From the NCBI RefSeq assembly GCF_026151205.1, contig NC_087079.1, forward strand, positions 16,982,945-17,046,944: a DNA stretch of 64,000 bases, in the 5' to 3' direction. A program made the translations under genes and the position numbers. The stretch comes from Bolinopsis microptera (taxonomy: Eukaryota > Ctenophora > Tentaculata > Lobata > Bolinopsidae). Below, in pieces: positions 32,201 to 42,607 of the stretch; positions within the stretch are counted from its first letter, which is position 1, and each line of letters opens with the position of its first letter. The notes under the pieces were generated by a model that searched no databases, was not told the DNA's origin, and was given only the letters and a program-made list of their open reading frames with translations.

Positions 32201-35200
32201 AACAAGCTTTGGTTTAACAAACAATAACTCTAATTTACAAAGAAGCCAACTTGCTGATTCCGTCGTAAGCTCGTGATTACGTGTTTTCTGTCTAAATTTC
32301 AAGTATGCCATTTAGTTATTTAACATAAACACATATATTATAGGATAGTTAGTACATATTGTTATTTATAACTTAATAAAGTGGTAATAATTTCATCAAT
32401 TGCTATTCTCCGAATGAGATAAAATCACATTCTTTCAGATTGCAAAATAGTTAACTATAATTTAGAAATATTGCATATTTTGTAGTAGACATCATGGAGA
32501 CAAGCCATTTTCAGCTACTAAAGGTTGAAACAATTATCAATTGAAAATTGACGTTTTTACAAAAATATCTTGAACATAAGCAGTAGGTATTTTACCAAAC
32601 AAACTCAAAACTTTTTTAGTTCAATATTTATTTTGCAGAGTTTACACAATATGTGCATTGTGCAATGTGCATTGTGCTTCATAGTTTGTTGATGAGACGA
32701 ATTTTTAGCATTAATCCTAATGACTGATAACAATTTGAATTAGTATTGGGCTTAGAACCAAGAAGGAAAATGTGTGGTACGAAATTAAAAGAATCGTAAG
32801 AGTCTGGGTGGCAATAATTTCCTCGAAAAACCGTGGAATATGTGGATATTTAATTTTTCACATATTGTTATAAATCTAATGTTATTGTAACACATCTGAA
32901 CTGTACTTAAATAGTTATATAATAATTCAGAGAATTCTTTCTGTTGTTGTATGTACGACCGCCCACGTGCAAATTAGATGAGAAATAGGAATTTAGGTAA
33001 CAACCTAAAGGTTCCATAGCAACGGTGTTTTAATGCACACATGCACGTGCAAAGATTGTTTTAACGTCATTTTGATCGGTTTTGTGGTAATTGCGTTGTG
33101 TTTAGAGTGTTTTATATTTAAATCGGCTGTATCTTCGGTTGAGATGGATATTTTTTGATGCGATTAAAACTTTCTTTCAAAGAATACTACTAGCTTCGTC
33201 CCTGTTACCACGGGCTTTCTAGTAGTTATATAATAACGATTTTCTTATCCTCCACTACGATTTGCCAGTTTTAACGTTATTAATTCCAGAGCCGTGTGGA
33301 GAAGGAACATATCGGAATGATGCTATGACAAGCTGTGAGACATGTGACGCTGGATTTACACCAAACTCTGATAAAACAGCTTGTGGTAAGATAAATTTAA
33401 AGCTTATTAAATTTCATATTATTGTTATGTTTTAAATTTGAATTAACTGTGCTATAGAATGAAAACCGAGGACATTGGAACTCACAATAACTTCTTAATA
33501 TTAATAAGGTAGTTCAAACGAATTGCTGCTTAAAGATTTCCTAATTCTTCAGAGCCATGTCCAGCTGGAAGCTACAAGAACATTGAGATGAACACATGTG
33601 AAGAATGTCCTGATAACACGATCAGTTCAGAAGGAGCAGCCTTGTGTACAGCTTGTGAACTTGGCCAGGAACGAAACTCAGGGAGAACAAAATGTGGTAA
33701 GAATTGTTAACAAGAACCGAGCTGAGATGATTATATCTATATTGTATAGATGCGCGAAGATAGGCTAAGGGTTAAGACGGGATAAGGATAAGGCGCCAGA
33801 TAGGGCTTAAAATCAAGAAGGCAAAATTTGTGGTACGAAAAGACAAGAACCGTAAGAGTCTGGGTGGTAATAATTCTATCAAAAAACCGTGATTGTGTGG
33901 ATATTTAATTTTTCACCTATTGTTTTAAATCTTATGTAATTGTAACACATCTGTAGTGTACTTATATAATAACGATTTTCTTATTTTCCACAACGATTTG
34001 CCATTTGTAACGTTAAAATTGTAGAGCCGTGTGGAGAAGGAACATATCGGAATGATGCTATGACAAGCTGTGAGACATGTGACGCTGGATTGACACCAAA
34101 CTCTGACAAAACAGCCTGTGGTAAGATAACTTTAAAGCTTATATATTTAATATTATTGTTGTGTTTTAAATTTGAATTAACTGTGCTATAGAATGAAAAC
34201 CGAGGATATTGGTACTCACAATAACTTCTAAATAAGGTAGTTCAAACGAATTGCTGCTTAAAGATTTCCTAATTCTTCAGAGCCATGTCCAGCTGGAAGC
34301 TACAAGAACATTGATATGAACACGTGCGAAGAATGTCCTGATAACACGATCAGTTCAGAAGGAGCAGCCTTGTGCACAACTTGTGAACTTGGCCAGGAAC
34401 GAAACTCAGGGAGAACAAAATGTGGTAAGAATTGTTAACAAGAACCGAGCTGAGATGATTATATCTATATTGTATAGATGGGCAACTAGATAGGCTAAGG
34501 GTTAAGATGGGATAAGGATAAGGCGCCAGATAGGGCTTAGAATCAAGAAGGCAAATTTGTGGTACGAAAAGACAAGAACCGTAAGAGTCTGGGTGGTAAT
34601 AATTCTATCAAAAGACCGTGGTTGCGTGGATATTTATTTTTCACCTATTGTTTTAAATCTTATGTAATTGTAACACATCTGTAGTGTACTTATATAATAA
34701 CGAGTTTCTTATCTTCCACAACGATTTACCAGTTGTAATAATATATAACGTTATAATTCCAGAGCCGTGTGGGGAAGGAACATATCGGAATGATGCTATG
34801 ACAAGCTGTGAGACATGTGACGCTGGATGGAAACCAAACACTAACAAAACTGCCTGTGGTGAGATAACTTTAAATCTTATATTATTGTTATGTTTTAAAT
34901 TTAATTTAACTGCGCTACAGAATGGTAAATTGTATACAGTATTTGAGACTTGGACCCCCGAGCAAACGATGGTATAGTTATATTTGAGGTTGCTTGAAAG
35001 GATTCGGGTTGGGACAGGAATACTAAATCGCGGAACTGCGGAAGAGAACATAAGAAACCGTCAAAATAACCCTTATTAATCAGTTTAACGTGAATTAATA
35101 TGACATATCGACAGTGAGCTGTACGGGACTGAGGGCTGAGTGGAGAACTGCGATCAGAACAACAACACAGTTCCCAGTAGTCCCAGGAACCGTGGTGGAA

Positions 35201-35498
35201 GTGAATTGTATTAACTCCAGAGCTATCAATAAAGGGAGCAGCGAGGTGACCTGCACCTCAGGAACGGAATTTATTTTCGATTTTAATGAACCCGAGTGTA
35301 TAAATACAGGTAGAAGTGAATATACTAAATGACCATAGCATCACTACAAAAGGATAACTAAACTCTTCATACAAACAGGGTAGTATCAGCATAACCGACG
35401 AAAGGGGGTAAAATAATGTCGTAAGGGGGAGAGTTGGTTAATGGTTATATTACTATAGAAAACTGATTTAATTTAATCTTACAGTTGATGGGCTATGA
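29145..35498 (+). CDS. Secreted multidomain protein with ephrin-receptor-like (GCC2/GCC3) repeats and a sushi-like domain
   Basis: Predicted exons, all joined in phase 1 with GT-AG borders: 29145-29211 (signal peptide), 31745-32188 (unrecognised 148-residue domain), 33290-33385, 33553-33696, 34025-34120, 34281-34424 and 34763-34858 (cysteine-rich repeats), 35115-35309 (sushi-like), and possibly 35485-35498 (VDGL and stop). The repeats alternate EPCGEGTYRND and EPCPAGSYKNI types, the GCC2/GCC3 or ephrin-receptor-like pattern found in extracellular adhesion, complement-like and scavenger proteins. Identical intron phase makes every exon freely duplicable. The last exon is weak, and the ancestral gene was probably longer because decayed units follow. 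An AATAAA lies near 35670. Ligand and role are unknown. Confidence 0.75.
30672..30760 (+). mobile_element. tRNA-derived SINE head in intron 1
   Basis: It has CGGCCGGGTGGTTTAGTGG (A box) and GGTTCGATTCC (B box), with a short duplicated CCCAGTGGGGACCAA downstream. It resembles the head of the SINE at 59903. Confidence 0.65.
31745..32188 (+). CDS. Exon 2: unrecognised beta-rich extracellular domain
   Basis: The acceptor AACAG is followed by a frame that continues phase 1 from exon 1 to give CGWLPVKSEVEIEWD. The 148-residue segment alternates hydrophobic and polar residues (VHFVAVRFYS, VWRITLTRTAGVRLVIHCND) and ends WWRTYWNRNVTKIKFDSDDT. This suggests a beta-sandwich such as a FAMeT- or lectin-like fold, but I cannot name the family. 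Four Cys could form disulphides. The donor is GTAACT. Confidence 0.7.
32912..33222 (+). mobile_element. Non-autonomous Helitron in intron 2
   Basis: About 311 bp, closely matching the tandem copies at 56805-57433: GTACGACCGCCCACGTGCAA, ACGGTGTTTTAATGCACACA. It ends with hairpin CCCTGTTACCACGGG and CTAG followed by T, the standard Helitron 3' end. The related intron at about 33970 lacks it. Confidence 0.85.
33290..34858 (+). CDS. Exons 3-7: tandemly duplicated GCC2/GCC3 cysteine-rich exon pairs
   Basis: Exons of 96 bases (33290-33385, 34025-34120, 34763-34858) alternate with exons of 144 bases (33553-33696, 34281-34424). The 96-base exons encode EPCGEGTYRNDAMTSCETCD followed by AG, two or three variable residues and P-N-x-x-KTACG. 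The 144-base exons encode EPCPAGSYKNI, NTCEECPDN, ISSEGAALC and CELGQERNSG. The two 144-base exons differ at very few positions, and their introns are also alike. This shows recent duplication of a unit of about 735 bp or ongoing gene conversion. All exons are symmetric phase 1-1. Confidence 0.85.
35115..35309 (+). CDS. Exon 8: sushi/CCP-like domain
   Basis: 65 codons in phase 1 between CGACAG and GTAGAA. Four cysteines (VSC, VNC, VTC, PEC) are spaced as in a short complement-control-protein module, with TVVEVNC and SSEVTC typical of sushi strands. The usual Trp near the last Cys is not obvious, so the call is moderate. Confidence 0.65.
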
Positions 35499-35864
35499 CA
35501 AATAGCTCAGATGATACTGCAATCTAACTTAGATATCTGAATAAGAAAATGTATGTTTGAGTTTTCCGGGTGGAAAAGTATGACAGCAAACCCAATACCC
35601 ATAAGTCCACAAAAAAGTTATCGAGGTAAGCTGCTCTGAGATCTCCACACAACAGCATTTGACAAAGCAAAATAAAATGTAAAATCAATTTAAATTCAAA
35701 AATTTAACAAAGAATGCATTTTCATAATTTCATTATAACATAGTAAAACACTTTGTTTCATAAATATATTAAATTTAAACAAAAACACTTAATACCATGC
35801 AATCGTGAGATGTACGTAGAATCTAGCTCAATGTTACAACATAAACCCTTGATAATATAGTCGA

Positions 35865-36720
35865 GCAAATATTAGAAACTAACCGCAAATCCGGTGATTT
35901 CCATTTCAAATGACAAAAACCAGAAGATCTTCATAAGGTCTAATGATAATCTACTCCTATCGCAAGTTATTAATTAACAAACCCAGGAACAATGACGATG
36001 ATGTATAAAGTCTATACGAATGTCGACAGAATAGAGAATCAGAGATGAACAGGAAGAAAGAGAGAGAATATTACCTCCAATTAATCTATGAGAATTCAAG
36101 GTTAGTAAGAAAGATGTCCACTTAAAGTGTTTGTTTTTTTTTCGTCATATACTGCAACACTTCTATTGTGCTGAATTCCTAAAATTCAATTGCTGTTTAA
36201 AACACATTGCTATTATCTAAATTATTTTCAATTTAACTGTGACTAAATTTTATATTTTGAACATGAACCGTGTTGATTACCAGAAATTACATGTACAATA
36301 CCAGAAATAATGGGTCACTCACCAATTAAATCACCATTTCAGAATACAGATTACAGAAACGAGCATCATGGCATTGATAAGTGATGAATACCCTGAAAAA
36401 AGACACATAACTCCATCACTGTGAGACATATTTGTGTTTTTAAACATTCATAAAAATTATCCAATGTTAAATACATATTATTTATAAATATGTATTTAAC
36501 ATTAAATTAAATTCAAAATCTATTCAAAGATTTAACAAAGGTTTGATGTTTTGCTATTACATCATATTATACCAATTTGTTTCAGACCCTTACTCAGTAG
36601 GAACGAACCTTTCAACTGAAAAGATGTGAATCCTTTGTTGATCATGTTATGAGCTGTGAGCAGTAAGTACAAGAAGCGGAGGATTACTCTATTCGTCGAA
36701 ATCTTTCAAAAAACTGATCA
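35865..36720 (+). pseudogene. Decayed GCC2-type exon unit, first copy
   Basis: A splice-acceptor-like TTTCAG is followed by ACCCTTACTCAGTAGGAACG and GTAAGTAC downstream (36580-36670). It reads as a worn GCC2 repeat with a stop and changed Cys codons. A second worn exon follows CATTTCAG at about 36343. The unit from 35869 matches 46565 onward across the Helitron, including AATATTAGAAACT and AGGAAGAAAGAGAG, so these were tandem before the Helitron arrived. Confidence 0.6.
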
Positions 36721-37751
36721 ATCAATATCCAAAAAATTTTAAGATTATTAGGCTCATATTAATACTTCTCATACAAAGTTACAACAAAGTCTTCATGTTA
36801 TGTATCCTGGGTTTGGACAGGATAATATTGCCCGCTTAAAATATTTCAATCGCGTTACATAATCAACTTAATAACACCAGAATGTGTGTGTGTCTGTGTG
36901 TCTGTCTGTCCGTGTGTAATTTCCGAACGGTTATACAAAAAAAACGGTAATAGTTACGGGACTGGTTTTTTCGGTATAGTGCCGACAAAACTCTGATGAA
37001 GCCCATAAGCAAATTTTTTTTAAATCGGCCGATGGTAAGTGGTTTAATTGATGATTTTGTAACACAAATGCAACATTACGGAGTGAGCCACTAAAATGGC
37101 TCACGTTTTATCCCTGTTTGCTCTCTCTCTCTCTTCCATTACTGTAGCGTTGGTAATTAGGTTAGCCCCGCAAGTGATATTAGGGGTCTGTTTCAGAGTG
37201 TTTGGACTGTAGAAAGAGTTCATACTTTTTTGTGAGTGTGTGGTGCGGAGTTAATAAGGGTTAATAAAAATGGAAAGCGGTTCAAGACGGGAGTGATGTG
37301 GTGTAATAGCCGTGGTACAGACTGTATGGAGTACGGACCTTATGATCATGGAATGTGGTGCTTAATAATGACTTAATTATCCACGAGAAAGAAGTTAAGT
37401 TTGAGTTTGGGCCCATTCCCGCAATATTCACTATCCACGTGCAATGATTACAAATACTCAAGCCGAACAGACCTGTATATATTGTGATGTAATTATTAAG
37501 GGGAACAAAGATGTGTTGAAAAGGTGCTAAATATTGCTTGATACGTTGATTGAGTTTGCCCCCTTTCTTCAAGATTCTTTAGCCACTCGATGTGGTCCTA
37601 CTATTCACGTGATCAATTCTATCCAATGATTGCAAATACTCCAGCCGCTAGCAGGAATTTGTTTGTAGTTTCACAATTGTCACAGTTGGATTTGTTTCGC
37701 TTGAAATTTCACGAATTTATCTTTGCCGCTTGATAGATTTATTGCAGGCTA

Positions 37752-40700
37752 ATGCCTGCAGAAAATAACGGCAGGGGTAGGGGAAGAAGACGTCGTGGTA
37801 GAACTACTTTTAGTTCAGCAGCTACAAGACGTAATCATCGTCGTATCAGACTAGCTAATGAAGCAGTAGAGGAAGCACAGCAGAGAAGAGAGCAAGACCG
37901 GTTGCGTCACACTCCAGATCCACGTATCACATTTATGATGAGTAGTAGTAATCGAGCTAGAGTTTTAGAAGCTTTGACTGATGTGTCAGATGCAGCCAGA
38001 ACAGCCATGGACGAGAACATCCAAGATTTTATGACACATCGGAGCTTATATATGTCAGAGGAGCAGATTACAGATATGGATCGCACAGTGGCCAGACTGA
38101 GGGAATCACAGGCACGAGCAGAGATGACTGATGAGCAACGGGCTGCCGCTAATGAGGCCGACAGATTACGGACATCACAGGCACGAGCAGAGACGACTGA
38201 TGAGCAACGGGCTGCTGCTTATGAGGCTGACAGATTACGGACATCACAGGCACGAGCAGAGATGACTGATGAGCAACGGGCTGCCGCTAATGAGGCTGAC
38301 AGATTACGGACATCACAGGCACGAGCAGAGATGACTGATGAGCAACGGGCTGCCGCTAATGAGGCCAACAGATTACGGACATCACAGGCACGAGCAGAGA
38401 TGACTGATGAGCAACGGGCTGCTGCTTATGAGGCTGACAGATTACGGACATCACAGGCACGAGCAGAGATGACTGATGAGCAACGGGCTGCCGCTAATGA
38501 GGCCAACAGATTACAAACATCACAGGCACGAGCAGGGATGACTGATGAGGAGAGAGAGGCTGAGAGGGCCCGTAATAGGGCACGCCTTGCTGCCGAAAGA
38601 GAGAGAGCCCGGAGACAACTTGGTGATGCTGTTGCACGCTCTTGGCCAGGACAAACTCCTCAACCACTTCTATTGGGGCTACGTGATCGTCCCTGTCCGT
38701 ACAACTGTAACGCCTTAAGATTTGAAAAAGAACTTAGTGGTGTACATGCTAGCTTATGTTGTAATAGGGGTAGGGTTAAACTTGAAAATTGCCAGAAACT
38801 TTGTCCGTATCCCGATGAAATGAAATATTTGTTGATGGGTGATCATCCTAACAGTAGTAACTTTTTTGAATACATTAGACGATATAATTCAGCTCTCGGA
38901 TTTGCAAGTTTGGGAGCTAACACCACACCTCCTCCTGGATACGGACCGTACTGCTTTAGGATTCATGGTGCTGTTTATCATAGGTCTGGCTTATTGCACC
39001 CTGAGGCCAGTAATGAATCGAGAAGGTACGGGCAGATTTACATCCTTGAAGGAGATGGAGCATTACAAACAAGACTGAATAATAATGAAAGTACGTTACG
39101 TCATGTCATGTTGCTATTACAGAATAACCTTACTTTATGCAACCCGTATGCTGCTGCGTACAAGAACCTCAATACGCGTGAGCAAGAGGAGATGCAACTC
39201 GCGGGAGTTGAGAACAGAGAGCCTAAAAATATTGGTATGAGATTTAGTGCAGGTCCTGACAGGAGGAGGTACAACGCTCCAACTCACAATGACGTAGCGG
39301 CTGTGTTTGTAGGGGAGGACGGTGTTCCTGGTAAGCAAGAATTTTATGTTTATCCTAAATCGTCCGATACATTACACAAAATTTGTGGTCCACTGTATAG
39401 TATGAGAAGTAGAGATTATCTAACTGAACCGGTTGAGAACGTAAATTTAAATGAGCTTCATGAAATGACACCTCCCGGTTTTCCATTACATGACTTACAA
39501 TTAAAAGTAAATTGTAATGTTAGATTGCTTAAGGGATTAGACAGTTATCCGGACGTTCCTGTAGGCTCACGTTTAAAAGTTACTGAAGTAAACCAAGTTC
39601 ACGGATATATAGTTTGTATCTATGCTGGCCGTTCTTTGACTGTAAGTAAATCTGATTTCGTAACATCATACCAAAATTCCACAGTCATACGACATCAGTT
39701 GCCGGTTAAGTTAGAAACATATTTAGAAACTATTTCGGCACTTAATGCTAATTTGGACCCATTAGTCTATCCCATATTGTTCCCGAAAGGCGAGAAAGGC
39801 TGGCACTCCGAAATGAAACTAAATGACAGGGCTAGGGTATCACAAAAGATGTTTTATACGTATAGGATTGCTTACAGAAATGAGCCTTTCTCGCCATTGC
39901 ATTTTGGCCGCAAACTCTTTCAACAGTACTGTGTCGATTGTTGGGTTAGAACCGAGGCCAATAGGTTGCGTTATATTAGTGAAAATCAAACGAAGCTACG
40001 TGCTGACCTATATTTTGGCCTCATGGATCACCTTGAAAGTGAAAACGTTGACCCCGGCCAACAACCGCAGCCTGGCCGTCCCAAAATTCTAGCATCGTCC
40101 TTTACAGCCGGGCCACGATATATGAAACAAAACTATGAAGATGCGATGGCTATGGTGACTGAATACGGGAAACCAGACTTCTTTACCACTTACACATGTA
40201 ACCCTAAGCACCCTGATATTGACAATAACCTTGGCAACGACCCAAATAGAAACACACATCGTCCAAAATTAACTGCATCGGATAGGCCCGATGTAGTAGC
40301 TGCCGTTTTTAAATTACACTTAGAAGCATTAAAAGTTGATCTTAAGAAAATGTTTGGTAAACAATTAGCTAACATCCATGTAATAGAATATCAGAAACGC
40401 GGCTTGCCTCATGCGCATATCTTAATTTGGTTGGTGAACGAGGCAAAAGTTAGAACAGTAGAGGAGTTAGATAGCTTGATTAGTGCTGAAATTCCTGATC
40501 CTAATATATTTCCACGATTGCACGAAATAGTAACTTCGTGTATGCTACACGGCCCATGCGGTGTGGTGAAACCTAACGCATCATGTATGGAAAATGGTAA
40601 ATGCACAAAGAAGTTTCCTAAAGATTTCCAAGAGGAAACGGTCATGGATGTTAATGGATATCCATTGTATAAACGCCCAAACAACGGTAGGATGGTGATG

Positions 40701-41471
40701 AAAAATGGTGTACCGCTTGACAATAGATACGTAGTACCGTACTGTCCTTACTTATCACTGAAGTATAATGCCCACATCAACGTAGAAGCCTGTACATCGA
40801 TAAAATCTATTAAGTACATCTTTAAATATGTTTACAAAGGTCATGACTGTGCGAGAATTGAGACAACTGAAAGAGATCCCACCTCTCGGGATGAGATTAA
40901 GAAATACATTGATACCAGATACGTGAGTGCACCGGAGAGTGTGTGGAGACTCAGTGGATTTGATGTGTGCGATAAGAGCCACACTGTTGTGAGATTAGAC
41001 ATACATGAACACCTCCATCAGAGTGTCACTTTTAGAGAGGGTGCTGATATTGATGGGGTGTTGGAGCGAGATCACAGTACGAAGTTGACAGCTTGGTTTG
41101 ATTTGAATGAGAGAGATCCTGAGGCACGGCAGTATTTGTATAATGAGATACCTAAGCACTATAGGTGGGACCAGAAAAACAAGAAGTGGATTAAACGAGT
41201 GAAGTCGGGTGCTGCGGTGATAGCAAGAATTTACAGTGTAGGTCCCAGGCAGCGGGAGAAATTTTACTTGAGAATGTTACTGCTTCATGTGCGGGGTGCG
41301 AGGTCGTTTCGTGAGATGAAAGTGTACGATGATGTGAGGTATGATACGTATGAGGAGGTGTGTCGTGTCTGTGTGTCTGTCTGTCCGTGTGTAATTTCCG
41401 AACGGTTATACAAAAAAAACGGTAATAGTTACGGGACTGGTTTTTTCGGTATAGTGCCGACAAAACTCTGA
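37752..41471 (+). CDS. Helitron Rep protein, N-terminal part ending in a duplicated 5' segment
   Basis: 1239 residues. The N-terminus is Arg-rich. Seven copies of a 23-residue charged repeat (RAEMTDEQRAAANEADRLRT type) lie at about 115-275 and may form a helical stalk. CPYNCNA...CCNRG (about 317-345) is a zinc-finger-like segment. The Helitron N domain follows: FFTTYTCNPKHPDI, the HUH motif PHAHILIW with H887 and H889, and the two-tyrosine motif KYIFKYVYKG with Y1022 and Y1026. The frame then runs into a copy of the Helitron 5' sequence and stops after about 36 unrelated residues, so it lacks the helicase. The Rep domain cleaves and joins single-stranded DNA in rolling-circle transposition. 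Confidence 0.88.
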   Translation: MPAENNGRGRGRRRRGRTTFSSAATRRNHRRIRLANEAVEEAQQRREQDRLRHTPDPRITFMMSSSNRARVLEALTDVSDAARTAMDENIQDFMTHRSLYMSEEQITDMDRTVARLRESQARAEMTDEQRAAANEADRLRTSQARAETTDEQRAAAYEADRLRTSQARAEMTDEQRAAANEADRLRTSQARAEMTDEQRAAANEANRLRTSQARAEMTDEQRAAAYEADRLRTSQARAEMTDEQRAAANEANRLQTSQARAGMTDEEREAERARNRARLAAERERARRQLGDAVARSWPGQTPQPLLLGLRDRPCPYNCNALRFEKELSGVHASLCCNRGRVKLENCQKLCPYPDEMKYLLMGDHPNSSNFFEYIRRYNSALGFASLGANTTPPPGYGPYCFRIHGAVYHRSGLLHPEASNESRRYGQIYILEGDGALQTRLNNNESTLRHVMLLLQNNLTLCNPYAAAYKNLNTREQEEMQLAGVENREPKNIGMRFSAGPDRRRYNAPTHNDVAAVFVGEDGVPGKQEFYVYPKSSDTLHKICGPLYSMRSRDYLTEPVENVNLNELHEMTPPGFPLHDLQLKVNCNVRLLKGLDSYPDVPVGSRLKVTEVNQVHGYIVCIYAGRSLTVSKSDFVTSYQNSTVIRHQLPVKLETYLETISALNANLDPLVYPILFPKGEKGWHSEMKLNDRARVSQKMFYTYRIAYRNEPFSPLHFGRKLFQQYCVDCWVRTEANRLRYISENQTKLRADLYFGLMDHLESENVDPGQQPQPGRPKILASSFTAGPRYMKQNYEDAMAMVTEYGKPDFFTTYTCNPKHPDIDNNLGNDPNRNTHRPKLTASDRPDVVAAVFKLHLEALKVDLKKMFGKQLANIHVIEYQKRGLPHAHILIWLVNEAKVRTVEELDSLISAEIPDPNIFPRLHEIVTSCMLHGPCGVVKPNASCMENGKCTKKFPKDFQEETVMDVNGYPLYKRPNNGRMVMKNGVPLDNRYVVPYCPYLSLKYNAHINVEACTSIKSIKYIFKYVYKGHDCARIETTERDPTSRDEIKKYIDTRYVSAPESVWRLSGFDVCDKSHTVVRLDIHEHLHQSVTFREGADIDGVLERDHSTKLTAWFDLNERDPEARQYLYNEIPKHYRWDQKNKKWIKRVKSGAAVIARIYSVGPRQREKFYLRMLLLHVRGARSFREMKVYDDVRYDTYEEVCRVCVSVCPCVISERLYKKNGNSYGTGFFGIVPTKL

Positions 41472-42607
41472 TGAAGCCCATAAGCAAACGACCCAAATAG
41501 AAACACACATCGTCCAAAATTAACTGCATCGGATAGGCCCGATGTAGTAGCTGCCGTTTTAAAATTACACTTAGAAGCATTAAAAGTTGATCTTAAGAAA
41601 ATGTTTGGTAAACAATTAGCTAACATCCATGTAATAGAATATCAGAAACGCGGCTTGCCTCATGCGCATATCTTAATTTGGTTGGTGAACGAGGCAAAAG
41701 TTAGAACAGTAGAGGAGTTAGATAGCTTGATTAGTGCTGAAATTCCTGATCCTAATATATTTCCACGATTGCACGAAATAGTAACTTCGTGTATGCTACA
41801 CGGCCCATGCGGTGTGGTGAAACCTAACGCATCATGTATGGAAAATGGTAAATGCACAAAGAAGTTTCCTAAAGATTTCCAAGAGGAAACGGTCATGGAT
41901 GTTAATGGATATCCATTGTATAAACGCCCAAACAACGGTAGGATGGTGATGAAAAATGGTGTACCGCTTGACAATAGATACGTAGTACCGTACTGTCCTT
42001 ACTTATCACTGAAGTATAATGCCCACATCAACGTAGAAGCCTGTACATCGATAAAATCTATTAAGTACATCTTTAAATATGTTTACAAAGGTCATGACTG
42101 TGCGAGAATTGAGACAACTGAAAGAGATCCCACCTCTCGGGATGAGATTAAGAAATACATTGATACCAGATACGTGAGTGCACCGGAGAGTGTGTGGAGA
42201 CTCAGTGGATTTGATGTGTGCGATAAGAGCCACACTGTTGTGAGATTAGACATACATGAACACCTCCATCAGAGTGTCACTTTTAGAGAGGGTGCTGATA
42301 TTGATGGGGTGTTGGAGCGAGATCACAGTACGAAGTTGACAGCTTGGTTTGATTTGAATGAGAGAGATCCTGAGGCACGGCAGTATTTGTATAATGAGAT
42401 ACCTAAGCACTATAGGTGGGACCAGAAAAACAAGAAGTGGATTAAACGAGTGAAGTCGGTGATAGCAAGAATCTACAGTGTAGGTCCCAGGCAGCGGGAG
42501 AAATTTTACTTGAGAATGTTACTGCTTCATGTGCGGGGTGCGAGGTCGTTTCGTGAGATGAAAGTGTACGATGATGTGAGGTATGATACGTATGAGGAGG
42601 TGTGTCG
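40238..42607 (+). repeat. 1.12-kb direct duplication inside the Helitron
   Basis: Segments 40238-41362 and 41489-42607 are almost identical. Noted differences are a 9-base indel near 41211 and a few substitutions. A copy of 36889-37012 of about 126 bp separates them. Junctions show short shared bases (GCAA; GTGT). It could be a real rearrangement or an assembly join of alleles. Confidence 0.85.

Noticed and set aside
33290-34858. Regular repeats resembling a CRISPR array
   Set aside because: The repeats are 96- and 144-base exons with introns in a eukaryotic gene.
36990-37005. CTGATGA in the Helitron 5' segment (also at 41467)
   Set aside because: No GAAA at the needed distance and no flanking stems.
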